Under the pieces are notes generated by a model. It was not told the DNA's origin. It made no database searches and saw nothing but the letters and a program-made list of their open reading frames with translations. 64,000 nt of DNA from Thiomicrorhabdus sp. 6S3-12 (GTDB lineage: Bacteria; Pseudomonadota; Gammaproteobacteria; Thiomicrospirales; Thiomicrospiraceae), in contig NZ_JAGETW010000005.1 of assembly GCF_017571475.1 (NCBI RefSeq), positions 161,542-225,541 of the forward strand, given 5' to 3'. Both the position numbers and the translations under genes were made by a program. Shown piece by piece: positions 32,541 through 41,714 of the stretch; position 1 is the stretch's first letter, and each line of letters opens with the position of its first letter.

Positions 32541-32727
32541 TTCCCGGGTCAAGCACTTTGCGGCGGATTTCTTTGACACGATACGTATTTATCATTAGTT
32601 TTATTTCCGCCCCATAAAAAGTTTGAATTATCTTCAATGCTTACTATCCGCTAACAATAAAGCATGGTTTAACAACTACTTAGCGTTTTACCTGATGATT
32701 ATTGGCAAGTAAGTATGGGAGAGATGA

Positions 32728-33075
32728 ATGAAGGATTTTCCGGCACATTTAAAAGAATTAAATACCTGGATGGAAAAGTTGGGTGCTGCATCACCAAAGG
32801 TGATGCAGGGATTTGGCGCTTTGCATGCGGCAAGTCTTAAATCCGGGGCTTTGGATACGAAAACTAAAGAACTGATCGCGTTGGGGATTGCAATTACCGT
32901 GCGCTGTGATGGCTGTATTTCATTTCATGTGCATGATGCGATGCAGGCCGGCGCCAGTGAAAAAGAGGTGGCGGAAACGGTTTCGGTTGCGATTCTGATG
33001 GGGGGCGGTCCGTCGGTAGTGTACGGTATTGAGGCGATGCAGGCTTTCAGCCAGTATCAGGAACAGGGACTGTAA
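32728..33075 (+). CDS. Carboxymuconolactone-decarboxylase / AhpD-like protein
   Basis: 115 residues, all-alpha. The redox motif CxxC with downstream His is RCDGCISFHVHDAM (about residues 66-79), followed by GASEKEVAETVSVAILMGGGPSVVYG. This is the AhpD-type signature, so peroxidase or disulfide chemistry is likely. GGGAGAG precedes the ATG. A terminator follows. Confidence 0.93.
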   Translation: MKDFPAHLKELNTWMEKLGAASPKVMQGFGALHAASLKSGALDTKTKELIALGIAITVRCDGCISFHVHDAMQAGASEKEVAETVSVAILMGGGPSVVYGIEAMQAFSQYQEQGL

Positions 33076-33120
33076 TGATTTAAGATAAGGTAGTTTCGGA
33101 TCTATCCGCTATCCAAATAA

Positions 33121-33148
33121 AAACCCGCGTGTGAGGACGCGGGTTTTT
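33121..33148. terminator. Terminator between AhpD-like gene and fccB
   Basis: AAACCCGCGT / ACGCGGGTTT perfect 10-bp stem with six-base loop, T5 on the plus strand and A's on the left, so it can act in both directions. Confidence 0.9.
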
Positions 33149-33167
33149 ATTTTCGGCGATCGCTTGA

Positions 33168-34466
33168 TCAGCTGTGCCAGATATCCTTGGTAATAGATTG
33201 ATACCAGCTTCTGGCGTAGTCGGCTTCCATTTTTCGCTCTTGATGAGACGCACCGGCTTTACTGACGCCACCGGCACCTGGAATTCCGCTCAGACGGCCG
33301 TCTTTGTTTTCATAAACGCCTACGACACTGATGCCGTAATCGCCGGCAACCAGACTGTAGCAGGTGTTGACATTACGGGTCGGCGGCATTGGCAGATTGT
33401 TCAGGCTCGAAACAACCGCTGCGGCGCACATTTTGCCCTGACTGGACGCGGAGTGTCCGGATTTCGGCATGGCTCCGGCAATGCTGGCGTCACCAACCAC
33501 ATAAACGTCTTTGTGGATTTTCGATTCAAACGTATCCTGATCGACCGGACACCAGCCGGAGTCGTCTGTCAGCCCTGCGGTAAAGGCAATTTTTCCAGCT
33601 TTTTGCGCTGGAATGACATTGATCACATCGGCACTGACTTCATCGAAATCGCTGTAAACGGTTTTGCTGGCAACATCAATTTTGGTAACGGTTGCACCGT
33701 CCTGCGCGCCGTACCATTCAATCATCTGACCGTAAACATCGCGCCAGCCTTCACCGAATAGCGCCTGTTTGGAGAATTTCGTCTTCGGATCAAGCACCAT
33801 AATGGTTGCGGTCGGATTATGTTTCTTAAAATATTCGGCAATCATCGAAACACGCTCGTAAGGGCCCGGTGAGCAACGATATGGGTTTGGTGGCGCAACC
33901 ATCAGAAAACGACCGCCTTGCGGCATTTCCTGAATCTGTTTGGCAAGCAGCTCGGTCTGCGGACCGGCTTTCCAGGCATGAGGGAAAATTTCAGCCACTT
34001 CTTCAGAGTAGCCTTCGATCGCGTCATAGATGAAATCGATTCCCGGAGAGACGACCAAGCGGTCGTATTCCAGCACTTCGCCGTTGTCCAGGGTTACGGT
34101 TTTCGCCGCAGCATCAACACCGGTTGCCATCTGATGAAGAACTTTGACACCGTGCTTGGTTTTCAAGGTTTCATAGTCGTGTGTCAGGTAATCAATATCG
34201 ACCAGACCAGCCAGATACCAGTTTGAACCCGGGCAGGTTATATAAGTGGTTTTCGGTTCGATCAAGGTGACCTCGGTCGAGGAATCGAAACGTTTGATGT
34301 ATTTGGCAACCGTTGATCCACCGAAACCGCCGCCGATGATAAGAACGCGTTTACCGTTAGCTTGCGACTTATCGTTGCTTGAACAGGCTTGTAAGCCGAA
34401 TGTTGAAGAGGCAATTCCCGCTGCGGCTAAAGCCTTTACTAAAGTTCTTCTTTGTAGTTTTTGCAT
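33168..34466 (-). CDS. fccB: Flavocytochrome c sulfide dehydrogenase, flavoprotein subunit
   Basis: 432 residues. The N-terminal QRRTLVKALAAAG is a twin-arginine export signal. FAD site GGGFGGSTVAKY at 46-57; TYITCPGSN carries Cys78, equivalent to the covalent FAD cysteine of Allochromatium FccB; Cys198 (YRCSPGPYERV) and Cys369 (NTCYSLV) match the redox-active cystine pair. It oxidises sulfide to sulfane sulfur and hands electrons to FccA. The gene lies 13 bases after fccA. This pair is the main clue to a sulfur-oxidising lifestyle. Confidence 0.96.
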   Translation of the reverse strand: MQKLQRRTLVKALAAAGIASSTFGLQACSSNDKSQANGKRVLIIGGGFGGSTVAKYIKRFDSSTEVTLIEPKTTYITCPGSNWYLAGLVDIDYLTHDYETLKTKHGVKVLHQMATGVDAAAKTVTLDNGEVLEYDRLVVSPGIDFIYDAIEGYSEEVAEIFPHAWKAGPQTELLAKQIQEMPQGGRFLMVAPPNPYRCSPGPYERVSMIAEYFKKHNPTATIMVLDPKTKFSKQALFGEGWRDVYGQMIEWYGAQDGATVTKIDVASKTVYSDFDEVSADVINVIPAQKAGKIAFTAGLTDDSGWCPVDQDTFESKIHKDVYVVGDASIAGAMPKSGHSASSQGKMCAAAVVSSLNNLPMPPTRNVNTCYSLVAGDYGISVVGVYENKDGRLSGIPGAGGVSKAGASHQERKMEADYARSWYQSITKDIWHS

Positions 34467-34479
34467 GTTGCTTCCTCCG

Positions 34480-34812
34480 TTACGGTTTCAGGGTGGCAAG
34501 ATAGTCGGCAATCGCTTCAAGTTCAGCATCGGAGTAACCTTTAACGTGGCGATCCATTATGGTCGACGGACGTTTACCCGACTTGAAGTCCTTCAGTTGT
34601 TGAAGCATCAGATCGCGCGGATATCCGGCCAGAGGCGGAATGGCGCCTCCAGTGTGTTGACCTTCCGGTCCATGGCATTGGAAACAGGTGGTGGCAAAGG
34701 CTTCACCCATGGAAATTGCTTGAACAGGCTCGGCAGCAGCGAGGCTTGGCAGCAGCGAAAGATTACCGGCGAGCAGAGTGCTCGCAGCTAACGCAGGAAT
34801 TCTCTTCAACAT
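34480..34812 (-). CDS. fccA: Flavocytochrome c sulfide dehydrogenase, cytochrome subunit (monoheme)
   Basis: 110 residues. AAAGGA lies before the ATG at 34812; a longer frame to 34860 is unsupported. Signal peptide MLKRIPALAASTLLAGNLSL ending near LAAAEP. One heme site CFQCH (Cys43, Cys46, His47); the distal Met is probably in STIMDRH; KGYSDAELEAIADYLA is the typical class I C-terminal helix. The Allochromatium subunit is diheme, whereas this is monoheme as in Chlorobium-type and many gammaproteobacterial systems. First gene of fccAB. Confidence 0.94.
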   Translation of the reverse strand: MLKRIPALAASTLLAGNLSLLPSLAAAEPVQAISMGEAFATTCFQCHGPEGQHTGGAIPPLAGYPRDLMLQQLKDFKSGKRPSTIMDRHVKGYSDAELEAIADYLATLKP

Positions 34813-35462
34813 AATGGTTTTCCTTTGTGGATCCTTGGTTTGTATTTTGTACCCGGCCATGCTCTATCCGGTTTTAAACCGTGACAGGCAGATGGCAATA
34901 TAAATTATTAATATGTATGCATAAGCAGTAGTAGGGTATTTTGCGGTTATGCTATTTGTTAGATGATAATAATTTTCTATATAAGGTTATAAGAATTAGT
35001 AATAGCGTGTTTATGGCGTGATTTTGCGAATTTGAGAAATGAAATGGATAAAAAAGTACTCTTAATAACGGTGAATCTGTTACAAAAGATAAAAAGTATT
35101 AATTTAATGATTAAAAAAATGAATTGCACGGGGTGATGATGTTTGGCAAAAACGAAATTTAAAGTGCTTATCTTAAGCGCTACAGAATAAACGCAACCTT
35201 AAGATTTATCCGATCAGTCGCTTTGCGTTAAGCAAAAGGTGAATGGGATAGATGGTTTCGGGGCGCTATCCATGCTAGTAATCAAGGCAGGAATTTTCGC
35301 GGATGATTCTGCAATCGGTCCGGCGAACGCATGTTGAAACGGATACTCAGCGCGCCATAAATCCTTTTCTGTTCGGGTGCTTTTCTCTTCTCCTATCTCA
35401 TGGTGTCGATTATGATAATGGCCTTCAATCGAGAAAAGAATATGCAACAAGGGAGTGATTTT
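34813..35462. promoter_or_regulatory. 650-base divergent control region of fccA and the nitroreductase
   Basis: It holds a 13-base inverted repeat CGGTTTTAAACCG (34869-34881) 57 bases upstream of fccA, a hairpin AGTGCTTA/TAAGCGCT (35163-35181), and a very AT-rich stretch between. A 111-codon minus-strand frame at 35214-35549 overlaps the next gene and has no family look. Promoter boxes for fccA could not be assigned firmly. Confidence 0.5.
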
Positions 35463-36116
35463 ATGAATATTGCAGAGGTTGCCAAAACCCGTTATGCCAC
35501 TAAAAAGTTCGATGCCGATAAGCGGATTCCGGATGAAGTCTTTGCGCAAATCAAAGAGTTATTGCGCTTTAGCCCCTCAAGCGTCAATTCTCAGCCATGG
35601 CATTTTGTCATCGCCGACTCGGCTGAAGCGAAACAACGTCTGGCCAAAGGAACACAAGGGCAATATGGCGCCAATGAATCCAAGGTATTGGATGCATCGC
35701 ATGTGATTCTGCTTTGCGCCAAAACGCAGATCGATGATGATTATGTACGTCATCTGATGTCGGTCGAAGAACAAGATGGCCGTTTTGCCGATGAAGCCGC
35801 GAAAGACGGCGCCTATAAAGTCCGTTCATTCTATGTCAATATGCACCGACTGGAATTGCAGGATACGCAATGCTGGATGCAAAAGCAGGTGTATCTGAAT
35901 ATGGGGACGATTTTATTGGGTGCCGGGGTACTGGGCGTGGATGCAGTTCCGATTGAAGGGGTGGATACTGATATTCTGAATGCGGAATTCGACCTGCCAA
36001 GTCGCGGGTACAGTGCACTGGCACTGATTGCTCTGGGTTATCGGGATGAGCAGGATTTTAACGCTAGCTTGCCAAAGTCGAGACTGAGCGAAGATGAGAT
36101 TATGACTTTTATTTAG
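35463..36116 (+). CDS. Oxygen-insensitive NAD(P)H nitroreductase, NfsB-like
   Basis: 217 residues, the same length as E. coli NfsB. FMN contacts are in KTRYATKKFDADKRIP and FSPSSVNSQPWHF near the N-terminus and in LGAGVLGVDAVPIEG, with ALALIALGYR close to the end. AAGGGAG lies seven bases before the ATG at 35463, so the 21-residue upstream extension is rejected. It would reduce nitroaromatics or quinones. A terminator follows. Confidence 0.93.
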   Translation: MNIAEVAKTRYATKKFDADKRIPDEVFAQIKELLRFSPSSVNSQPWHFVIADSAEAKQRLAKGTQGQYGANESKVLDASHVILLCAKTQIDDDYVRHLMSVEEQDGRFADEAAKDGAYKVRSFYVNMHRLELQDTQCWMQKQVYLNMGTILLGAGVLGVDAVPIEGVDTDILNAEFDLPSRGYSALALIALGYRDEQDFNASLPKSRLSEDEIMTFI

Positions 36117-36187
36117 TCAGACGAGATGGTGGCAGCCTGTGTCCGTTTAAACACGTGCGGCTACTTCTCATCTTATGGATTCTTTTT

Positions 36188-36213
36188 AAAAGCCTGACTC
36201 TTCAGGCTTTTTT
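36188..36213 (+). terminator. Rho-independent terminator of the nitroreductase gene
   Basis: AAAGCCTGA / TCAGGCTTT around a three-base loop and T6. Confidence 0.88.
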
Positions 36214-36273
36214 ATTGATCCCGCTTTTAGCAGTATGCAGGAAATACCGCTTTCTCTGATCGGTATACCTGTG

Positions 36274-36738
36274 TTACCAGTATATGCCGCTTGCGCCAAT
36301 GAGGACTTCCAGCGTGCCGAGCGTTAGGTTGATCGCGATAATCGGACGCATCTGCTTTTGCATAATCGCTCCGGCATCAGGAAAGCGCTGCTCTTGAACG
36401 GCTTTTTTGAAAGCCTGGAAAGGTTTGAAATACAGCCAGCTGAAAAAGGCGATCATTAACCAGCCTAGCCATTGCATGATTTCAATATACAGAGTGGATG
36501 TTTCCGCTGCGAAACGGGCTGACCAATCCCAATAACCGGTGATGACGATCAGAAAAATAGCCAGCCAGACCCATTTAAAGAAGCGACTGAACACGCCTAG
36601 CCAGAGGGTTAATCTATACGGCGGGTCAATTTCCATTGCCGCAGGGCGCAGTACGCGATAGGCTAAAAACATCCCGCCGACCCAAACGACGGCAGCGAGC
36701 ATATGGACGGCGATCATAGTCACATCAATTATATTCAT
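36274..36738 (-). CDS. CopD-superfamily membrane protein
   Basis: 154 residues with four membrane helices. The first has MIAVHMLAAVVWVGGMFLAY, with a His and a VWVGG motif as in CopD and related heme- or copper-handling proteins; helix two follows FSRFFKWVW; helix four ends LGTLEVLIGASGIYW. The His in helix one could bind heme or copper. Function otherwise open. Preceded by AGGAAG at its start. Confidence 0.85.
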   Translation of the reverse strand: MNIIDVTMIAVHMLAAVVWVGGMFLAYRVLRPAAMEIDPPYRLTLWLGVFSRFFKWVWLAIFLIVITGYWDWSARFAAETSTLYIEIMQWLGWLMIAFFSWLYFKPFQAFKKAVQEQRFPDAGAIMQKQMRPIIAINLTLGTLEVLIGASGIYW

Positions 36739-37128
36739 AAGTCTTCCTAAGTTGGTTTAGATGCTGATTTCGTAAGTAATCGATTTATTTTATCTCTTGG
36801 CATAATCTATCATCTCAAACGAAAATACGGCATTTTTTTCCGCTGCAGAAAACTTTCTTACTCTTAATAACAACAGGGTTTCGGCAATAAATTGCGAAAC
36901 CGTCCTGTAAATCAAAGTAAATAATTGGATTTCATAGAAATTTTTTAGGTGAGCTGTATAATTTCCTAGCAAAATTTTAGGTTTGAATTTTCTGTTTTAT
37001 GAAGCGTGCAATCCCTTGTCGATACGCGGCGTCTTAAGTCTCAGATGAATACAGATCTTGCGACGGTTGGATTTTTCCAATTCCGTCTCTTAAGTTAGTT
37101 TCTCAGGTTCCTGATTTTGTTCAAGCTT
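36739..37128 (+). promoter_or_regulatory. Gap before the sensor gene with hairpin and -10 box
   Basis: A hairpin GGTTTC...GAAACC with inner GCAAT/ATTGC lies at 36877-36901. TATAAT at 36957-36962 is a perfect -10, but no clear -35 lies 17 bases upstream. If used, it gives a leader of about 160 nt. No gene seen. Confidence 0.45.
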
Positions 37129-39438
37129 ATGTTACGTATTCTGTCTTTTGTTTTTTTGGGGTTGCTCTCGCTGGTGTGGCAGACAACGGCCATGGCAGAG
37201 GAAAAACCGGCAAAGAGTTTTGATAAGGTTGTACTGCAGTTGAAGTGGCTGCACCAGTTCCAGTTTGCCGGCTATTATGCTGCGCAGAAAAAAGGCTATT
37301 TTGCCGAGCAGGGACTGGATGTCGAAATTCGCGAAAGGGATCTGTCGAAAAATAATATTCAACAAGTGTTGAGCGGCGAAGCGCAATACGGGATTGCCGA
37401 TTCGATTCTGATGCTTTATCAGGCGAAAGGCGATCCTCTGGTTATAGTGACGCCGGTTTTTCAGCATTCGCCGCAAACCCTGATTACACTCAAATCTTCC
37501 GGAATCGACAGCCCATATCAGCTTGGGGGCAAAAGTGTCGCTTTCTATCAGAAAGATACCGACGGATTTGCGGTACTGGCGATGGCGAAGCATTTAGGCA
37601 TCGAGCTGAATCTGCAGCGGCTACATCATAAAACCGATCCGGGCGTTCTGGTTCGCGGTGAAGTGGATGTTTATGCCGGCTATCTGACAAATGAACCTTA
37701 TTATCTCTATCAGCAGGGGATTGAGGTTAACCTCATCAAGCCGATGAATTACGGGATCGATCTCTACGGAGATATGCTTTTCACCTCTCGAAAAGAACTT
37801 CAGGAGCATCCGGAAAGAGTTGCGGCGATGCGCAAAGCGGTCATCAAAGGGTGGCAATACGCTCTGCAGAATAAGCGTGAGATCGCCCAGTATATTCTTG
37901 ACACTTACCAGCCGAAAAACAAAACTTTGGATCACCTGATTTTCGAAGCCAAGGCGATCGAAGAGATGATGGCGGTCAACAGCACTCCGATCGGAACCAT
38001 GGATCGCGGGCGGCTTGAATTTACCAAGAAGCTGTTTCATAAACACAATCTGGTGCAGAACGACTGGGATCTTTCCGAAGGCATTTATCAGCCGCAGATC
38101 AGCAAGCTGAGCTTTACTGCGCAGGAAGAAGCCTGGATCAAGGCTCATCCGGTATTGAAACTTGGTATCGATCCGGAGTGGTTTCCGATCGATTTTGTCG
38201 ATGAGAACGGTCAGTTCAGCGGGATCTCATCGGAGCTGTTCCACTATATCGAAGATAAAACCGGTCTGAAATTCGAGGTTAGCCCGAAATACACTTGGGC
38301 GCAGACAATCGATATGATCAAAAATAAGCACTTGGATTTACTCTCGGCTCTGACGATTACCGAAGAACGCAAGACTTACCTGAAATTTACCCGTCCTTAC
38401 CTGAACTTTCCAACCGTGGTCGCGACTCGAACCGGTACGCCTTATTTATCCAACCTTAAAACCCTGGATAGCATGAAACTGGCTGTGGTCAGAGGTTATG
38501 CGGCTCAGGAGTTTATCGAATTGAATTTTCCGGCGGCACAACTGCTTCTGGTTGATTCGCCGTTAGAAGGCTTAAAATCTGTTTCCAAAGGCGATGTTGA
38601 CGGTTATGTCGATAATGTCGCCGTTATCGGGCATTACATCCGTACCAGCGGCTTAGCTAATCTCCAAGTCGGCGGGGAATTGCCGTTCAGTAAAGCGATT
38701 TCAATCGGCGTCCGCAATGATTGGCCGGAATTGCAGGGAATTCTGGATAAGGTGCTGGCGCAGTTGAATCCTAAGGAACTGAGTGAAATGCAGAACCGTT
38801 ATCTGATGGTGCAATACCAGAGTTCATTTGACTGGAAGACGCTTCTGAGTCTGTTGATCCCACTACTGATAATTATCGCTGTGATTGCTTTCTATACGCT
38901 GCAATTGCGCAAAGCGCGGCAGGATTTGCAGGAAAAGAACCAGATACTGCACAAACTTTCTTCTACCGACTATCTGACCGGTGTCTACAACCGTTCATAT
39001 ATTGATAAGCGACTGCTTTCCGAGATTGCGCGTGCAAAACGTTATCATACCCCCTTAAGCATTCTGCTGTTTGATCTGGACCACTTTAAAGCGATCAATG
39101 ATACCTACGGTCACGATATGGGTGACGAAGTGCTACAGACCTTTACCGAGGTGATTACAAGCAGTATTCGGGAGATTGATGTCTTCGGTCGCTGGGGTGG
39201 TGAAGAGTTTCTGCTGATTTCGCCGAATACCGACATCGAGCAGGCCTATTTTCTGGCGGAAAGGATCCGCCATGAAGTCAATAATGTGCATTTCAGACAG
39301 AAAATCCGTCTGGCTTCCAGTATCGGCGTGGCCCAGCTTAGAGTGGACGAAAATCTGAGCGAAATTATTAAGCGTGCCGACGAAGCGGTGTACAGCGCCA
39401 AGGAGCAGGGGCGGGATCAGACAGTGATTGCCAAATAG
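37129..39438 (+). CDS. Periplasmic-sensing diguanylate cyclase: THI5-like + SBP_bac_3 + GGDEF
   Basis: About 769 residues. Signal peptide 1-25; a THI5/NMT1-like binding domain (about 30-260, LKWLHQFQFAGYYAAQKKGYF); a second family-3 solute-binding domain (about 345-560, LKLGIDPEWFPIDFVDENG); one membrane helix (about 571-593, LLSLLIPLLIIIAVIAFYTL); a short coiled coil; and a C-terminal GGDEF domain (about 610-769) with active site GRWGGEEF and an inhibitory RxxD site (REID) five residues before it. All residues for cyclic di-GMP synthesis are present. Two tandem binding domains imply two possible ligands. ATG 37129 is preferred to TTG 37117. Confidence 0.92.
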   Translation: MLRILSFVFLGLLSLVWQTTAMAEEKPAKSFDKVVLQLKWLHQFQFAGYYAAQKKGYFAEQGLDVEIRERDLSKNNIQQVLSGEAQYGIADSILMLYQAKGDPLVIVTPVFQHSPQTLITLKSSGIDSPYQLGGKSVAFYQKDTDGFAVLAMAKHLGIELNLQRLHHKTDPGVLVRGEVDVYAGYLTNEPYYLYQQGIEVNLIKPMNYGIDLYGDMLFTSRKELQEHPERVAAMRKAVIKGWQYALQNKREIAQYILDTYQPKNKTLDHLIFEAKAIEEMMAVNSTPIGTMDRGRLEFTKKLFHKHNLVQNDWDLSEGIYQPQISKLSFTAQEEAWIKAHPVLKLGIDPEWFPIDFVDENGQFSGISSELFHYIEDKTGLKFEVSPKYTWAQTIDMIKNKHLDLLSALTITEERKTYLKFTRPYLNFPTVVATRTGTPYLSNLKTLDSMKLAVVRGYAAQEFIELNFPAAQLLLVDSPLEGLKSVSKGDVDGYVDNVAVIGHYIRTSGLANLQVGGELPFSKAISIGVRNDWPELQGILDKVLAQLNPKELSEMQNRYLMVQYQSSFDWKTLLSLLIPLLIIIAVIAFYTLQLRKARQDLQEKNQILHKLSSTDYLTGVYNRSYIDKRLLSEIARAKRYHTPLSILLFDLDHFKAINDTYGHDMGDEVLQTFTEVITSSIREIDVFGRWGGEEFLLISPNTDIEQAYFLAERIRHEVNNVHFRQKIRLASSIGVAQLRVDENLSEIIKRADEAVYSAKEQGRDQTVIAK

Positions 39439-39736
39439 TTATTGCGCTTGAGCAGTCACGCGATAGGAGTCGTACGAAAATTCTCGCTTTGTGCGGCTAT
39501 GAGCCGTAGCTGTCTTGAACAGTGGGATTGGTAATGAGTAGATGAGCTGATCCGATCCGAGTTACTGAGTATGCTTGTGTATTGCACGAAACCGTTTTAT
39601 CACCTTATTCGGCAGCGAGTTCTGCATGCTGTTTGAGCTGAGGGTAATGGCTGTAACTGCCGTTGGAAACTTGGAGGGTAAAATCGACAGGATGCCTGCC
39701 GCCATCAGAAAAGCGGCAGGTGAGAAGTGATCACAA
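39439..39736. other. Gap between GGDEF sensor and chemotaxis gene
   Basis: 298 bases between convergent genes. A 105-codon minus-strand frame crosses its boundary but shows no family features. No clear terminator was found. Confidence 0.5.
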
Positions 39737-40936
39737 TCAGTGCGTTTTGAACTGCTGCACCAGTTGTTGAAGTTCGGCGGCGTGTGCGCTGACTTTTTGA
39801 CAGGCGTCGGCGGTATGATCGGCACCGTCGGCAACATTATGACTGACCTGTTGAATTTCCAGCATATTGGCCTTAACAAATTCCGACTGCTGTTTCTGCT
39901 GCTCTGCAGAGGCTTCGATTTTCAAATTTTTCTGAGTAATGGTTTTGACCGCTTCGGCAATCATAGAAAGCGCTTTTCCGGCGTTATTGGCCTGAGTAAC
40001 GCTGTTCAGTGCCTGTTTCTGCCCGTTTTGCATAACCTGAACCGCTTCGTCGGCGACGCTCTGTAGCTGTTCGATAATCGATTCGATCTGTACCGCGGAA
40101 GCCTGGGTTTTTGCCGCCAGTTCACGTACTTCGTCGGCAACGACGGCAAAGCCGCGACCGTGTTCACCGGCACGTGCCGCTTCGATGGCCGCATTCAGGG
40201 CCAGCAGGTTGGTCTGTTCCGAGATGTCTTTGATGACGGAAAGAACCGAAGTTACGTTTTCGCTGTCGGTTTTCAGGTTACGGATTACAGTCGCCGTTTG
40301 CTCCACTTCCTGAGCCAGAATCTGAATCGAATCGATTGCCTGGTTGACAACCTGCGAACCGGAGTCGGTAGCTTTTTCAGCCTGCTGAGCGGCAGCGGTT
40401 GCCGCCAGTGTATTGTTCGACATCTCGGCGGCAATTTCTGTCATATTGGTAATCGACTCGGCAACTTTTTCCGTTCCGGATTTCTGCGCATTGACCCCTT
40501 CGTGGGTGTTTTTGGAGACTGTCATCATCCCCTCGGAGGCCTGATTCAGCTCGTCGGTTACCTGTTTGATGCGGTTGACCATACGACTGAGATTCTCGGC
40601 CATCAGGTTGAAACTGTTGGCCATATCGCCGATAAAGTCATGGCTTTTCAGGCTGCATTTCAGGGAAATATCATTTTGACTGATGGCGTTCGCCACTTCG
40701 CCGATGCGCATCATGCGTTTAAGCAGGCGCTCTTTAAGAAGCCAGTAGTTGAAGATACCGATGGATATCCCGGCCAGAATACAAGCGATAACGAACCAGA
40801 TCAGCATGCCTTCTTTGAAGTTGACAAACAGACTGGCGAACAGCGGGAAAACTACGCCCATGCCAAGCCCCGCACCGATATAGGTGAGGAACATATTGCG
40901 TAGAATACTGGGTTGACTGAAATTAAACGAGACCAT
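39737..40936 (-). CDS. Methyl-accepting chemotaxis protein without large periplasmic domain
   Basis: 399 residues. Two adjacent membrane helices (about 14-36 and 44-66) with almost no loop, a HAMP segment (about 67-120), then a long coiled coil with the receptor tip [20 protein letters not shown] and [15 protein letters not shown] at about 235-270. The lack of a ligand domain suggests it senses a membrane or internal signal. Typical CheA/CheW tip, so it should feed chemotaxis or a related kinase. Confidence 0.93.
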   Translation of the reverse strand: MVSFNFSQPSILRNMFLTYIGAGLGMGVVFPLFASLFVNFKEGMLIWFVIACILAGISIGIFNYWLLKERLLKRMMRIGEVANAISQNDISLKCSLKSHDFIGDMANSFNLMAENLSRMVNRIKQVTDELNQASEGMMTVSKNTHEGVNAQKSGTEKVAESITNMTEIAAEMSNNTLAATAAAQQAEKATDSGSQVVNQAIDSIQILAQEVEQTATVIRNLKTDSENVTSVLSVIKDISEQTNLLALNAAIEAARAGEHGRGFAVVADEVRELAAKTQASAVQIESIIEQLQSVADEAVQVMQNGQKQALNSVTQANNAGKALSMIAEAVKTITQKNLKIEASAEQQKQQSEFVKANMLEIQQVSHNVADGADHTADACQKVSAHAAELQQLVQQFKTH

Positions 40937-41089
40937 AATTCCTATCTTCTATTTTTATGACTGTCGGAGTTGAACAGTCTCAAAGCACGAAGTAAGCCAA
41001 ATTTAGGATGGGGGCGGTCGGTCTGAGACAAAATAGCGGGAATTGTTTATTCTGCACGCTGTTTAGGTGTTTGCAGGCGCCGTTAGCGA

Positions 41090-41701
41090 TTAATTACGCC
41101 ATACCAGAATTCGGTTGTTTTGCGGCATTTCGATGTCCTTCAACAGTTTCAGTCCGGATTGTTCGGCTAGACGGTTACACCATTCGAAATCCTTGATGCC
41201 GCTTGCAGGATTGCGTTCCTTAAGCCATTGATCAAAGCGTGCGTTACTTTCGCTGGTATAGTCCCCGTTATAGTTGAACGGGCCGTAAATCATTACGATT
41301 GCATTAGGATTCAATACCTTGGGAAGATGTTTGAAAAAATCCTCGACATGATTTCGACCCATAATATGGAAGCTGTTGGCACTAAAAACCGCATCGAAGG
41401 TTGTGTCCGGCCAATGAAGCTCCTCGGAGACGTTGAGACAGATTGGCGCGGAGACGTTTTGCAGACCGGCTTCCTCAAGCCATTGGTTGATGCCAACATG
41501 ACATTCCATCAGATCGGAGGTCTGCCATTTCAGATGCGGCAACTGAGCGGCAAAATAGACCGCATGCTGTCCCGTGCCGCTGGCAATTTCCAGTACCGAA
41601 TGGCAATCTCGCAGTAATTTCCCAATTGCTTGCAGGATAACCTGTTTGTTTTCTTCGCTGGATTGGGCGAAGGGTTTCTGGCGCGGGTCTGGCATGTTCA
41701 T
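41090..41701 (-). CDS. DUF938 SAM-dependent methyltransferase
   Basis: 203 residues. The opening MNMPDPRQKPFAQSSEENKQ and motif I VLEIASGTGQHAVYFA at about 36-51 are diagnostic of DUF938; FDAVFSANSFHIM and MIYGPFNYNGDYTSESN are further family blocks. Substrate unknown. It starts 13 bases after the rhlE stop and shares its strand, so the two are probably cotranscribed. Confidence 0.92.
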   Translation of the reverse strand: MNMPDPRQKPFAQSSEENKQVILQAIGKLLRDCHSVLEIASGTGQHAVYFAAQLPHLKWQTSDLMECHVGINQWLEEAGLQNVSAPICLNVSEELHWPDTTFDAVFSANSFHIMGRNHVEDFFKHLPKVLNPNAIVMIYGPFNYNGDYTSESNARFDQWLKERNPASGIKDFEWCNRLAEQSGLKLLKDIEMPQNNRILVWRN

Positions 41702-41714
41702 TCGTTACCAACCT

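Noticed and set aside
35214..35549. 111-codon minus-strand frame upstream of the nitroreductase
   Set aside because: It overlaps the real nitroreductase start region and shows no recognisable domain or start signal.
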